Origin: Trachelipus rathkii
Lineage: Eukaryota > Arthropoda > Malacostraca > Isopoda > Trachelipodidae
Reading direction: 5' to 3'
Assembly (NCBI GenBank): GCA_015478945.1
Contig: JABUQX010100226.1
Coordinates: 1-10,000 of the forward strand
DNA: 10,000 nucleotides
Shown here: piece after piece, positions 1 through 8,504 of the stretch
Layout: every line of letters starts with the position of its first letter
How positions within the stretch are numbered: position 1 is the stretch's first letter
Program-made: the position numbers and the translations under genes
Notes under the pieces: model-generated
The model's input: only the letters and a program-made list of their open reading frames with translations
The model's database searches: none
Told to the model about the DNA's origin: nothing

Positions 1-51
1 AAAGAGAGATTGAGAACCCTTGGTTATATACTGGAGCAACAGAAAAGAGGA

Positions 52-175
52 AAAAAGTCTTGCAGTCTTAAACAGAACTCCCAGTTTTCTTTGAGGCTGC
101 TCAGCAACCGTTGTGATGTGAGGTTTTCCAAGACATTTTTTTTTGGGGTTTTTATGTTAAGGCCAAGGATGTTTT
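52..175 (-). pseudogene. LINE post-RT thumb/connection remnant
   Basis: The minus strand reads NILGLNIK from 173, SWKT at 122-133, then after one extra base at 121 HITTVAEQ (97-120) and KLGVLF (70-87), continuing SSFLLLQYITKG toward position 20. This matches the usual 'LG-x-x-I...lsWk-x-HI-x-x-x-a...a-x-kkLG-x-L-x-R...LL-x-lY-x-g' stretch downstream of the RT palm in Jockey-type elements. It shows that the element continues beyond the left edge of the window. Confidence 0.82.
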
Positions 176-249
176 ATATTGTCAACAGTGAGGGACAAGA
201 GAACCGTCGGATAAGAGATTAGGAATATTTTAGAATGTCGTTTTAGAGA

Positions 250-1010
250 AGGAGAATTGCAGAAAGTGGTGTTTTTTAAGAGTTGAATTTCTTCATTAAA
301 ATATGTTGGAGACCGCCATCCCGGAAAATTCTATCGCAGATCAGGGAGATATAGAATAGAAGATTGTAGGACGTTAGAGCTAAATTCTAGGATAGTAAAA
401 GAGGGAGGTAAGATGATAATGAGTTGAAGAATGAAGGGTCGAGGTCCATCTGGCGCCCATCTTGAAGTTTGATAGAAATTAGTATGATTGCAGTGGTGAG
501 AAGATTCATAATGGACAATAGGAAAGAAGTACGGATAATAAGACAGGAACCCTGAAGAACACCACTAATTGACAGAAAAAGAAGAATGCTCATCAACAAC
601 GCCACAACAACACCTACAAAGAAAGCTAGACATAATAAGGCAAAGAGAAAGAGGAAACCCAAAGGAGGAGGAGCTTGACAGTCAGTTGACACTGCCATTA
701 TCTCGTTCCAAGATTCTTTGGATATGTCATAGCGCACGCTATAGCAAGACTCCCGTAGTTCTAAGAGCTAAAAACCATAAAACGGTAGATAGGAAAGTAT
801 ATCGCCAGAAGAAACTCGAGCGCTGAAAGCCGTACTGGCTATCTGAAAGAATAGGGAATGGGCTTCCATATATCCAAAAAATCAGAGTTAAAATGGTTTC
901 AAACATCCTTGGGCAGAATACTAGTGAGAGCTATAGCGCGATAGCTAGAAGGATCTGAGCGGCTTCATTTTTTTGAAAAGGTGGAACATACGAGTGCTTC
1001 CATTACTGAG
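250..1010 (-). pseudogene. LINE reverse transcriptase domain remnant
   Basis: The clearest block is SDPSSYRAIALTSILPK (908-958), followed after a one-base shift (about 906) by MFETIL. This is the classic N-terminal RT block (D/N-x-YRPIALTS-x-x-x-K-x-E-x-I-L). Next come YDISKESWNEI (699-731), a decayed palm motif A (usual form D-x-SKAFD), and SGVLQGSCL (about 540-566), the motif B phrase G-x-x-QGS. LLSIMNLLTT follows, matching the usual 'LF-x-x-x-IND-L' stretch. The YADD-type catalytic motif C is not recognisable; the expected place (about 430-470) reads MDLDPSFF. Near 300-340 another frame gives AIEFSGMAVSNI, resembling the 'WA-x-x-x-g-x-x-x-s-x-x-KT' block after the catalytic site. The domain is inactive because of frameshifts, stops and lost catalytic residues. 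Confidence 0.85.
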
Positions 1011-1193
1011 GGAAAGTGCTAGTATAGGAGCATAGAAAATATAATTGAATGAGGGGAGGCATCAGCTCAAAACACTCCCTCAAACTTGGGGAGAAATGTC
1101 ATTCAAGCAGTTGCCGTCCAAACAACTTTCATAGATTTAAGGAGCCTATGACCTCTGTCAAATGTAATTACAGGCAAAAGCATAGGCCACTTA

Positions 1194-1214
1194 AGAGTAG
1201 TAGTAGTAGTAGTA
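1194..1214. repeat. (TAG)n trinucleotide microsatellite
   Basis: Six to seven perfect TAG/AGT units. The tract lies inside the LINE remnant, just downstream (on the minus strand) of the NTPTENTNIF segment. There it would encode runs of Tyr or Leu, so it is probably a secondary expansion within the dead element. Confidence 0.9.
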
Positions 1215-1264
1215 TTGCCAGAATTGTCCAAGGGTTGAATTGGAGAAAAAACAAGAGATCAAAG

Positions 1265-1800
1265 TCAAAAATATTCGTATTTTCAGTTGGAGTATTGGTA
1301 ACAGAATCATCGAGGCAAATAAGAGGAGGAAAGGAAGATTTACACAAGTTGTTAAATGTTTTTTGCAAGAGGTCATAAAAATTTATTATTACAAGAACCA
1401 AGAAAGTCAGTAGAATTCTTTTAAGTGAAAGTCCTTTTTTTGCTCATCAAATAATATCCCTGCATCAGTTCCAAATTGAATGAAAATTAGTGAGTGATAG
1501 AAGAAAGAAACTTTTTCAACACCTGATGCACATTGTCTCTAGTCTGAATGGCTCCCCTAAACTAACCATGGATTTTGCGGAGATAGATTTAGACAGAAGG
1601 AATGAATCTGCTCATCCCATCACCAACTACAGACCCGACCTTATCGACAGAAGCTGAAACTTCTTCAGAATCAAGGAAATCACTTCAATGGTTGCAAAGT
1701 GAAACAAAGCTCCCCCCTCAGTCAGCCCAATTAAAGTGCCAGAGATATACTTAAGCCAGGATGGAGTTTATGGAGAGTAAACATAAAAATTTAAATATAA
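1265..1800 (-). pseudogene. LINE region between endonuclease and reverse transcriptase
   Basis: This links the endonuclease and RT remnants and shows the element is collinear. On the minus strand there is LWHFNWAD (1721-1744), VVGDGMSRFIPS (1595-1630), then CKSSFPPL (its SSFPPL part at 1321-1338) and NTPTENTNIF (1267-1296). Arthropod LINEs usually have comparable phrases here: a tryptophan-rich segment, a 'GM-x-x-x-IP' segment, and 'iPpL...vT-p-x-EkA-nif' just before the RT domain. Several stops and frameshifts occur. I infer the continuity; each short fragment alone would be weak. Confidence 0.72.
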
Positions 1801-1840
1801 GGTTGTGGTCAAATTTACAAATAAGAGCAAAGATGAAACA

Positions 1841-2160
1841 TTTATAAAGAGAAGGGTTAGTGGTGAAGCGTGGTTCAAGGGGTGATTCAAGGGTATTCAA
1901 AAATTGATTGTCACAATCCAGAATGTGTAGCTGCCCTAATTAGTTGTTCCAAATCGTTGAGAATGCTGAATGATTCAGCCAACTCCCCTCTTGGATCAGT
2001 ATGAGAGGATCCAACCATTCAATGTTATGTACATTGAAATCACCTAATTAGAGGATCTAACCATTTGGATGAGAAGTTGTAATATTCTTTTGAGAAGTAG
2101 TGAGATACTAAAAAAAAAAGTAGGAAAATTTATTATATTGGGAGAACAGTAACAGAAGCA
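1841..2160 (-). pseudogene. LINE AP-endonuclease domain remnant
   Basis: Reading leftward on the minus strand I see CYCSPN (2137-2160), then TTSHPN just upstream of GDFNVHNIEWL (2012-2044). A one-base shift follows, then SSHTDPRGELAESFSI and NDLEQLI (1938-1958), and TTNPSLYK at 1841-1864. GDFN-x-H is the conserved DFN signature of the exonuclease/endonuclease/phosphatase fold used by LINEs to nick target DNA. The downstream D/N-LEQL and T-x-NPS-x-Y phrases are typical of the same domain in arthropod elements. Two stops (near 2059 and 2050) and at least two frameshifts break it. The N-terminal half of the domain, with its metal-binding Asn and Glu, is missing beyond 2160. The evidence is motif recognition only, but several motifs occur in the right order and spacing. 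Confidence 0.85.
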
Positions 2161-2178
2161 CAAGATTATATATTAAGT

Positions 2179-2180
2179 AG

Positions 2181-2218
<38 letters not shown>

Positions 2219-2260
2219 CATATATATATATATATATTATAGAGAGAGAGGAGAAAAAAA
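2179..2260. repeat. (TA)n microsatellite with a short (GA)n tail
   Basis: Nearly pure TA dinucleotides from 2179, with a few phase breaks (TTA, ATC), ending in AGAGAGAGAGG at about 2241-2252. The recognisable LINE coding sequence stops at this tract. Confidence 0.93.
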
Positions 2261-2290
2261 ATTTTTTAAAATATTTTTTTCAATGAATCG

Positions 2291-2359
2291 CATTATCACT
2301 GTCAAAATTTACTATAATCGTCATCGCAAAAATTTCATAATCGTCATCACAATATATAT
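2291..2359. repeat. Short tandem repeat, about three units of 23 bp
   Basis: The unit ATAATCGTCATCGCAAAAAT (first 20 bases) starts at 2314 and recurs at 2337 as ATAATCGTCATCACAAT before dissolving into (TA)n. A more diverged unit (2291-2313, ATTATCACTGTC then AAAATTT) precedes them. This is the only non-TA sequence between the two (TA)n blocks. Confidence 0.7.
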
Positions 2360-2367
2360 TATATATA

Positions 2368-2402
<35 letters not shown>

Positions 2403-2526
2403 TATATATATAGTATATAAGTATGTAATATATATAGATATACTATAGTATATATATATATATATACTATATATATAATATATTATATATTATATATATA
2501 TTTATATATATATATAGTATATATAG

Positions 2527-2559
<33 letters not shown>

Positions 2560-2790
2560 GTAATATTATTATAGTACATAATATATATATATATATATAT
2601 ATACTTATATATATTATAATATATATAATATATATATATATAATATATATATAATATATAATTATATGTATATTATATATTATAATTAATATAATATATT
2701 TATATATATATCATTATATATAAAAAATAATATCATATTATATATATATTTATACGTAATTTAGTATATTAGTATATGATATGATAATTG
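2350..2790. repeat. Long imperfect (TA)n region
   Basis: Around 440 bases of TA repeats broken by short TAA, TAG and ATAC interruptions. It holds no coding potential and can fold on itself almost anywhere. No gene or binding site can be assigned. Confidence 0.93.
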
Positions 2791-3488
2791 TCCGCTTTAG
2801 GGTAATCCTATCAGTCCCTATTTTCCTAAACTTTTTCTACTACAGTATGAAATGTGCTATTTTTGAAGAAAATGTCCTACTTTTCCTACATTTTTTTTTT
2901 CCTTTTTTCACCCAATGTTTGTTGATACCCAGGCTCTTGTATCATTGTATCTATTAATAGCTACCGTAAAATGGGGGAAAACTGGTCACTTTTTAATATT
3001 CTTAATATTTTTGTAAATAAAAACATTTTTCGATTAGAGAAAGTTTTTTTAAGTATTAAATAGAATATATTTTAACCATATATAAAAATTTAAGTAAATA
3101 ACTTACACCTATAAGTTAAAAAAATTTCCCCCATTTTCAAAAAAAAATAAAAATTCTAAGACCTGGTGAATCTCGTAGAATTAAGATATCAGAATTTCGA
3201 TTTAGATGCATATTGGACAAGTCTATTTTTAACATTTTCCATGTAAAAAAATTTAAAATATTAAGCTTATTTTTAAAGTTATTAAATTTTTTCACTGTCT
3301 GGGTAAAACTGGTCAATATAAAAAATAAAAATCATTTTTTTTTTTAGTTTTTAATAATATTTTATTTTAGTTTTTATGTATGGTAAGGACTATAAGACAT
3401 TTTGTTTATTGTTTCTATACTATATTTCTTTCTATCAGTTTAGAGGACAAAAAAAGTGCAAATCATACTGTAGTCATTCTTTTTTTAT
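2791..3488. other. AT-rich non-coding stretch with short inverted and direct motifs
   Basis: No coding sequence is recognisable. The motif AAAATGGGGGAAA (2968-2980) has its exact inverse complement TTTCCCCCATTTT at 3125-3137. It continues into AAAACTGGTCAC, and GGGTAAAACTGGTCA recurs in direct orientation at 3301-3315. Many poly-T and poly-A runs are present. The pattern could be debris of a short non-autonomous element, but no complete terminal inverted repeat or target-site duplication is visible. Confidence 0.5.
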
Positions 3489-3590
3489 GAAATGTGCTTA
3501 CATTACTGGTAATATAAAGTGCCTTTTTTGTTAAGTTTAAATATTATTATTATTATTATTATTAAAAATTATTAAAATTGATTGTCATAA
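3489..3590 (+). repeat. 102-bp direct repeat, copy A
   Basis: It starts GAAATGTGCTTACATTACTG, continues through AAAGTGCCTTTTTTGT, and ends GATTGTCATAA. Copy B at 3638-3739 has the same start, middle and end and the same overall length. Copy A contains an (ATT)n microsatellite at 3539-3563 that is degenerate in copy B. Unit function is unknown. Confidence 0.8.
3539..3563. repeat. (ATT)n microsatellite
   Basis: Eight consecutive ATT/TTA units inside the first 102-bp direct repeat. Confidence 0.9.
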
Positions 3591-3637
3591 TTTAAAATTA
3601 TAATATTGTATATTTTTGGGGGTTAACAAGTTCACGT

Positions 3638-3739
3638 GAAATGTGCATACATACTAGTAATTTAAAGTGCCTATTTTGTCAAAAAGTGCAAATATTATTA
3701 ATTATTTATTAGATAATTATTAAAATTTGATTGTCATAA
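3638..3739 (+). repeat. 102-bp direct repeat, copy B
   Basis: It starts GAAATGTGCATACATACTAG, with the same AAAGTGCC core (AAAGTGCCTATTTTGTC) and the same GATTGTCATAA end as copy A, 149 bases downstream of it. The 47-base spacer is AT-rich and unrelated. A partial motif, AAAAAAGTGCAAAT near 3450, resembles the AAAAAGTGCAAAT inside copy B, so the array may once have been longer. Confidence 0.8.
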
Positions 3740-4173
3740 CTTTTTTTTTTTCTATGTTTATTTACCATAAACAACATGAAATATAGAAAATACTATTCAC
3801 AGGAGGAAAATAGATAGGAAAAAGTAAAATTAGATAATATTAGATAATGAAAGTTTTTGTTAAAGGGATAATTCAAATCAGATTTCATTATGAACAATTC
3901 AGCATAGTCTCTTCTACTCAATATCATCTCAGATGGAATTTCAGATATACCAATAAATGACATTTCATTATTCTCAAAACGAAGTATAAATTAATTATAG
4001 CAACTTAAATATCATTAATTGTTTGTAAAACAATTCCAAAAGTGGTGACAATCCTACAAAGAAAAAAGAAAAATGCAAATAACTTAACCAAAAAAAAAAA
4101 GGAAACCATAAAGAAAAAGACTAACATGGACCCCTTATTCGTACAACGTCCCACTTAACCTACCTGAAACTAA
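3740..4173. other. AT-rich non-coding stretch upstream of the hAT-like pseudogene
   Basis: I see no gene, RNA or clear repeat. Poly-A runs (4090-4100) and poly-T runs (3741-3751) are present. If the hAT-like element had a 5' untranslated part or a terminal inverted repeat it should lie here, but none is recognisable. Confidence 0.5.
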
Positions 4174-4176
4174 AAC

Positions 4177-4193
4177 AATAATAATAATAATAA
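4177..4193. repeat. (AAT)n microsatellite just upstream of hAT-like copy 1
   Basis: Five to six AAT units ending 10 bases before the ATG at 4204. Copy 2 of the same element (8505) is also preceded by AAT repeats, there greatly expanded. Confidence 0.9.
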
Positions 4194-4203
4194 AGCCTTC
4201 ATC

Positions 4204-5845
4204 ATGCCAAGAGGATATACATCTTTCAACCAGAATTGGGTACAGAAGAGGAACCCCAATGGTCACTTGCTGCAACATTGGTGTGAAAATAAAGAATCTA
4301 AGTATGAAGTGTTTTGTCATTTCTGTAGAAGGAATATTAAATGTGTGAATCGTGGACCTAATCAGCTGTTTCAGCATTCACGATCACAAAGTCATATTTC
4401 TGCTATCAAAGATATTGAAAAAGGAACTCGGATGACTTTTGTAAAGAAATCAAGCGGAAGTTCATCAGATCCTCAGCCCGACTCTATTGCTTGCTGGTTC
4501 AGTAGTGATTGTATTATAAAAGCAGATCTTTTGTGGGCTATGAAAATTGCACATAGTAGCTATTCTTTCAATTCTTCAAATTAATTTTGTGTAATGTTTC
4601 CTGACAGTAATGTGGTTTCTAAGTTTCATGCGGGACGACCGTCTAAACTATCATATTTAATTTCTGAGGCAACTGGGCCTCACTTCCTTGAAACTTTGTT
4701 GAATGATGTTAGAAATTCAAAGTACACATTTAGCATTTCGTTTGATGAGTTTAGTTACAAGGCAGTAAAATAGCAGCTAGATCTTTAAATCAGGTACTGG
4801 TCTAATGAGAAAAACTTAGTTGCTGTTCATCACCTTGATTCCTATCTTATGGGACAAGCAAAGGGGAGAGATATATCAGAAAAATTCTGAAATCGATAGA
4901 CGACAAAAAGCTTTTCCTCAAAGACCTGATTGCACTCGGAAATGATGGGCCAAATGTAAATAAACCGTATTTAATAATATTGCTAGAGCCAAAAGGCAGC
5001 AAGATTTGCCAGAACTTTTAGATATTGAAACTTGCACTTTACATATACCGGTAGTTCACAGTTCATCTGGAAAGGCAGTTAAAGTGTTTGGAAGCGAAGT
5101 TGTGGAGTTTGTGATTGACCTACATAATTCTTTTAGTCTTTCTCCTGTTAAAACCGAGGAACTCAAGAACCTGCAAGATGAACTTGGACTCTCTCAATTG
5201 AAGTTCTTAAAACACATTGAATGTAGGTGGTTGACATTGGGCCCAGCACCGGAAAGACTTAAGAATCAATGGTCTGTTTTATTTAATTACTTTTTGCATG
5301 AACTTTCCAAAAGGGACAAAAACTTGTCATCAAATGCTAGGTACAAAAGAATTGCTAAGTGCTTGAATATACCTAATACAATCCTAACAAATAAATTTTA
5401 TTCTAACAATATTCAAACTTGTTGAACCATTCTTTAAAATTTTTCAATGTGTGGAACCTCATATTCACGTATTGTATGATCATATGAACATGTTAATTAT
5501 GAGTTTGCTTAACAGGTTCATGAAAGCAGATGAACTAAGGAAAAACGTTTTGTGATCAGAAACAGTTCAATTTCCCCAACATTGCTGTTGACACTGATCT
5601 GGGAATTGGTGTGGAGACACGGAAATTTTTGACAAAAGTGAAACAAGAGCATCAGATAGGATTGATTTTAGGGATGCCGAAGTTCTATCACGAGCTGGTA
5701 GGAAAACTATTAAAGAAAATGCCTTTAGATAACATGATACTGAAGGAGGTCAGGTGCCTTACACCAGAAAATAGGTGTGAAACTTGGACAGTAAAATCAA
5801 TAAAAGATCTCGCTGTTAATGTTCCCCTCATTCCACCTCTAATTT
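4204..5845 (+). pseudogene. hAT-like transposase pseudogene, copy 1 (better preserved, C-terminus missing)
   Basis: The start is ATG 4204, the first ATG after the in-frame TAA at 4171. The N-terminus carries a BED-type zinc finger: Cys38, Cys41, His58, His64 (C-x2-C-x16-H-x5-H), a DNA-binding module common in hAT transposases. Further on come FDEFSYKAVK with the likely first catalytic Asp (codon 4744-4746), GNDGPNVNK with the likely second Asp (codon 4944-4946), TCTLH followed by a VVEFVIDLHN stretch, and FLKHIECRWLTL with the RW pair (5222-5233). These belong to the RNase H-like fold of hAT proteins. The frame is broken by stops at 4582 (TAA), 4771 (TAG) and 4786 (TAA), and by single-base shifts near 4882, 4963, 5400-5414 and 5549. 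The frames run 1, 3, 2, 3, 1, so they return to the starting phase. Coding similarity ends at KDLAVNVPLIPPL, followed at once by (TA)n. The C-terminal catalytic Glu and hAT dimerisation domain are absent. The family call comes from motifs, not a search. Confidence 0.8.
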
Positions 5846-5849
5846 ATAT

Positions 5850-6011
5850 AGATACATATATAATATATTATATTTAATTATATATATATTTAATATATAT
5901 ATATGATATTATATAATATTATATTAATAATATATATAGCTATAGTATATTATATTCTTATATATAATGAATATATATATATTATAATATATATATTATT
6001 ATATATATATA
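5850..6011. repeat. (TA)n tract abutting the 3' end of hAT-like copy 1
   Basis: Imperfect TA repeat with TTAAT and ATTA interruptions. It begins within a few codons of the last recognisable transposase residue and ends at AGGACATTTTATAAG. Confidence 0.92.
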
Positions 6012-6070
6012 GGACATTTTATAAGTGGTTGACTCCGTTAATATTTTAGATTATAGGTCTGACAGGGTAA

Positions 6071-6131
6071 GATTAGGTCTGATTAGGATTAGGTTTAATT
6101 AGGTTAGGTCTAGGTTAGGTTAGCTTAGGTT
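6071..6131 (+). repeat. Degenerate interstitial TTAGG (arthropod telomere-type) repeats
   Basis: Seven TTAGG pentamers lie within about 60 bases, separated by T, TT, TCTGA or A and with a few mutated units (CTAGG, TTAGC). TTAGG is the ancestral arthropod telomere unit and also a common pentanucleotide microsatellite in crustaceans. Its position between (TA)n blocks, short length and decay mean this is an interstitial relic, not a chromosome end. Confidence 0.8.
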
Positions 6132-6340
6132 ATGATTACCAAAAATTTAATGTAATGTTACACACATAAAATAAAATTATTTAAATATATACTGGATTAC
6201 CGATTATAATTTAATATGATTTCCTCCTGGCTTAGTTCAAAACCTACTTTATTATAAATATCCAATAAATAAATATTTTATTTTACAATATATTTATAGT
6301 AATTTTGATTAATCACATATTCTTCCTAATTTAAATTTAT
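6132..6340. other. AT-rich non-coding stretch
   Basis: Mixed sequence of about 200 bases after the TTAGG cluster. No coding potential, RNA gene or continuation of the hAT-like C-terminus could be recognised in either strand. Confidence 0.5.
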
Positions 6341-6372
6341 ATATATTATATAATACTTATATTAATATATAA

Positions 6373-6422
<50 letters not shown>

Positions 6423-7337
6423 TATAACAATTTATTTGAAAGCAATTTACTTATAAATATTTAATATATTTTTAATATCTAATGATTTTATCAGTATATA
6501 TTTATAGTAATATACTATATATATTTTATAAATACTATATATATATTAAATATATATAATATTAATATTAATATATAGTATATATAATTAATATATAGAT
6601 AGTATATATATTATAATATATATAATTTTATAATATATATTTATTATATAATATAATATATATATTTAATAACATATAATTATATAATATATATATATAA
6701 TGAAAATTAAATATATTTATATGGTTGTAAAGGATAATTATTTAATGTATATTGTAATAAAATATCTAGCATATATTATATATATATAGGTTATCATATA
6801 TATTATTATTAACTATATATATATATCATAATAATATATCATTATATATATAATATAATAATATTATATATATATATATAAATATAATTAAAATATAATA
6901 TATAATATAATATATATACATTAATTTATATATTAATAATATTAATATATCATATATATTTATATATATATTATTATATATTTATATTATTAAATATTTA
7001 ATAATTATAACTTATATAATATTTTATCATTATATATTAATAATAATGATATCATTAAGTAATATAATTAATTATATTTATATATATATTATTATATATA
7101 TTTTAATATATTAATATAATATATATATTAATATATATTATAATTATTATCTATATATTATATATATATATTACTTATAATATTATATATATATATTAAT
7201 TATAGTATATTTTAATAATTAAGATTAGAAAGTAAATACTATATATAGTTATATATATATTATATAATTAATATATTATTAATTAATATATAATAAATTA
7301 TATCATTAATATATAATTATATAATATATTATATATT
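6340..7337. repeat. Long (TA)n / (TAA)n low-complexity region
   Basis: About 1 kb composed almost only of TA, TAA and ATT units with occasional G or C. A pure TA run lies at about 6379-6414. There is no gene. A short less repetitive patch occurs at 6700-6775, with no recognisable content. Confidence 0.93.
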
Positions 7338-7640
7338 TAGGGGTTTCAATATTCATTAGATACCTAATAATCATTCTTACACTTTTATTTATTAAACTTT
7401 AGTAACTTTTTTTACCATACTATCTGTAATTAAGGAATATGGTTGCTTACTGTTTTTGAGTATAAAGATAAAACGATATTCTTGTTTTTTCCTACTTTTA
7501 TTTACTTTCATGCTTCCAAATGTTGATAATACTCATTTATTCACAGCGAAATGATCTGCAATCGAGTTGCATAATTTAAAGTTAATTAATTATTCTGTCT
7601 CGTTTTACGAATAGATCTGTGATCATATTGAAGGAAATAA
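7338..7640. other. Non-repetitive island between low-complexity blocks
   Basis: About 300 bases of ordinary-complexity sequence (from GGGGTTTCAATATTC to GATCATATTGAAGG). No sustained frame on either strand, no RNA gene, and no match that I can see to either hAT-like copy or the LINE. It may be the original host sequence into which repeats expanded. Confidence 0.45.
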
Positions 7641-8400
7641 TATATAAATTATAATATAATTAATAATTAATTATATAATTGTTATAATATATATATATAC
7701 TATATCAACAATTAATAATATATAAATAATAATCAATAATAATAATAATAATTATAATAATAATAATAATATAATAATTAATAATAATAATTAAATAATG
7801 AAATATATAATAATAATAATATAATTAATTAATATAATCTATATTAATAATAAATAATTAATAATAATTAATGAATAATAATAATAAATAGAGTAATTAT
7901 TGACGCTAGTATGTAATCATTATCTTGAAAGCTTTATCGTACTCTGTAATAAATTAGAATGGGTAGCTTTATAATATAATAATAATAATATATAATAATA
8001 ATTAATATATATAATATCAAATAATAATATAAAATAAGTAATATAATAGATGATAATAATAATAATAATAATATAATAAATAATAATTAATAATATTAAC
8101 AATATAATAATTATAATAATTATAATCATATTAAATTCTATATAATTAAATAATAATAATTATAATAATAATAGAATCATAATCTATAATAATAATTAAT
8201 TAATAATAATTAAAATAATTAATAATAATATATTAATAATTAATAAATTAATTAATAATATATAAATAATAAATAATTAATAATAATGATAATAATATAA
8301 TAATAATTTAATCACATTAAATTGATTAATAATAATAAATAAATAATAATGAATAATATATTAATAATATAATTATAATATAGAATCATCAATAAAGAAA
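7641..8400. repeat. Long imperfect (AAT)n microsatellite region
   Basis: Strand-biased AAT/TAA trinucleotide repeats with interruptions, over about 760 bases. A short island of mixed sequence (about 7888-7975, GAGTAATTATTGACGCTAG to GGGTAGCTTTATAA) interrupts it without recognisable content. The minus strand gives a spurious isoleucine-rich frame. Confidence 0.92.
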
Positions 8401-8504
8401 ATTTTTAAATAATGTAATAGAGTTAATCAATGTGTCATTTTAAGAAAGATAATAATCATAAATAATAATTTATAAGCATATTAAGATTAACAAGGAGATA
8501 TATC

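Larger units (their letters stand above)
1..2160 (-). mobile_element. Decayed non-LTR retrotransposon (LINE, AP-endonuclease plus RT type), truncated at both ends in this window
   Basis: The minus strand carries, in the correct order, remnants of a LINE second ORF: endonuclease (2160 down to about 1840), the region between endonuclease and RT (about 1840-1265), reverse transcriptase (about 1010-250) and the post-RT thumb/connection (about 175-52). No long frame survives, so the element shows only when frames are switched. Most junctions are one-base shifts, for example near 2012, 906 and 121. Fragments such as GDFNVH, SDPSSYRAIALTS, SGVLQGS and KLGVLF are the usual landmarks of Jockey/I-group LINEs of arthropods; the clade call is tentative. 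The 3' end lies beyond position 1. The 5' end (start of the endonuclease, any gag-like ORF1) is absent, because at about 2161-2180 the sequence turns into (TA)n. Such elements copy themselves by target-primed reverse transcription. This copy is plainly dead. I see no target-site duplication. Confidence 0.88.

Noticed and set aside
10..222. Open plus-strand frame of 70 codons
   Set aside because: It lies antisense to the LINE thumb/connection remnant, has no recognisable domain, and its base composition follows the minus-strand element.
387..737. Minus-strand frame of 116 codons resembling a hydrophobic membrane protein
   Set aside because: The frame is real on this strand but is only one unbroken slice of the LINE reverse transcriptase (ISKESW, SGVLQGS). 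The hydrophobic look comes from decayed palm-domain sequence and wrong-phase reading, so it is not a separate membrane protein gene.
569..826. Open plus-strand frame of 85 codons, charged
   Set aside because: Antisense shadow of the LINE RT region, with no motif of its own.
1049..1378. Open plus-strand frame of 109 codons with a serine run
   Set aside because: The serine run is the (TAG)n microsatellite, and the rest is antisense to the LINE segment that contains SSFPPL and NTPTENTNIF.
4135..4377. Minus-strand frame of 80 codons
   Set aside because: Antisense shadow of the zinc finger region of hAT-like copy 1; its isoleucine run comes from the (AAT)n tract.
5006..5425. Separate gene starting at 5006
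   Set aside because: Position 5006 is TTG, not ATG, and transposase similarity continues upstream in the same frame to about 4964. This is an internal slice of the hAT-like pseudogene. The same applies to 5611, which is GTG.
6071..6131. True telomere
   Set aside because: The TTAGG units are few, degenerate and flanked by 4-6 kb of other sequence on both sides.
7338..7640. Displaced C-terminal part of the hAT-like transposase
   Set aside because: I looked in both strands for the dimerisation-domain signature and for continuation of the NVPLIPP segment and found neither.
7920..8129. Minus-strand frame of 69 codons, almost all Ile, Tyr and Leu
   Set aside because: It is a translation of (AAT)n microsatellite, not a protein gene.
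7640..8400. CRISPR-like or iteron array in the periodic AT-rich region
   Set aside because: There are no constant repeats with unique spacers. The periodicity is three bases and the genome is eukaryotic.
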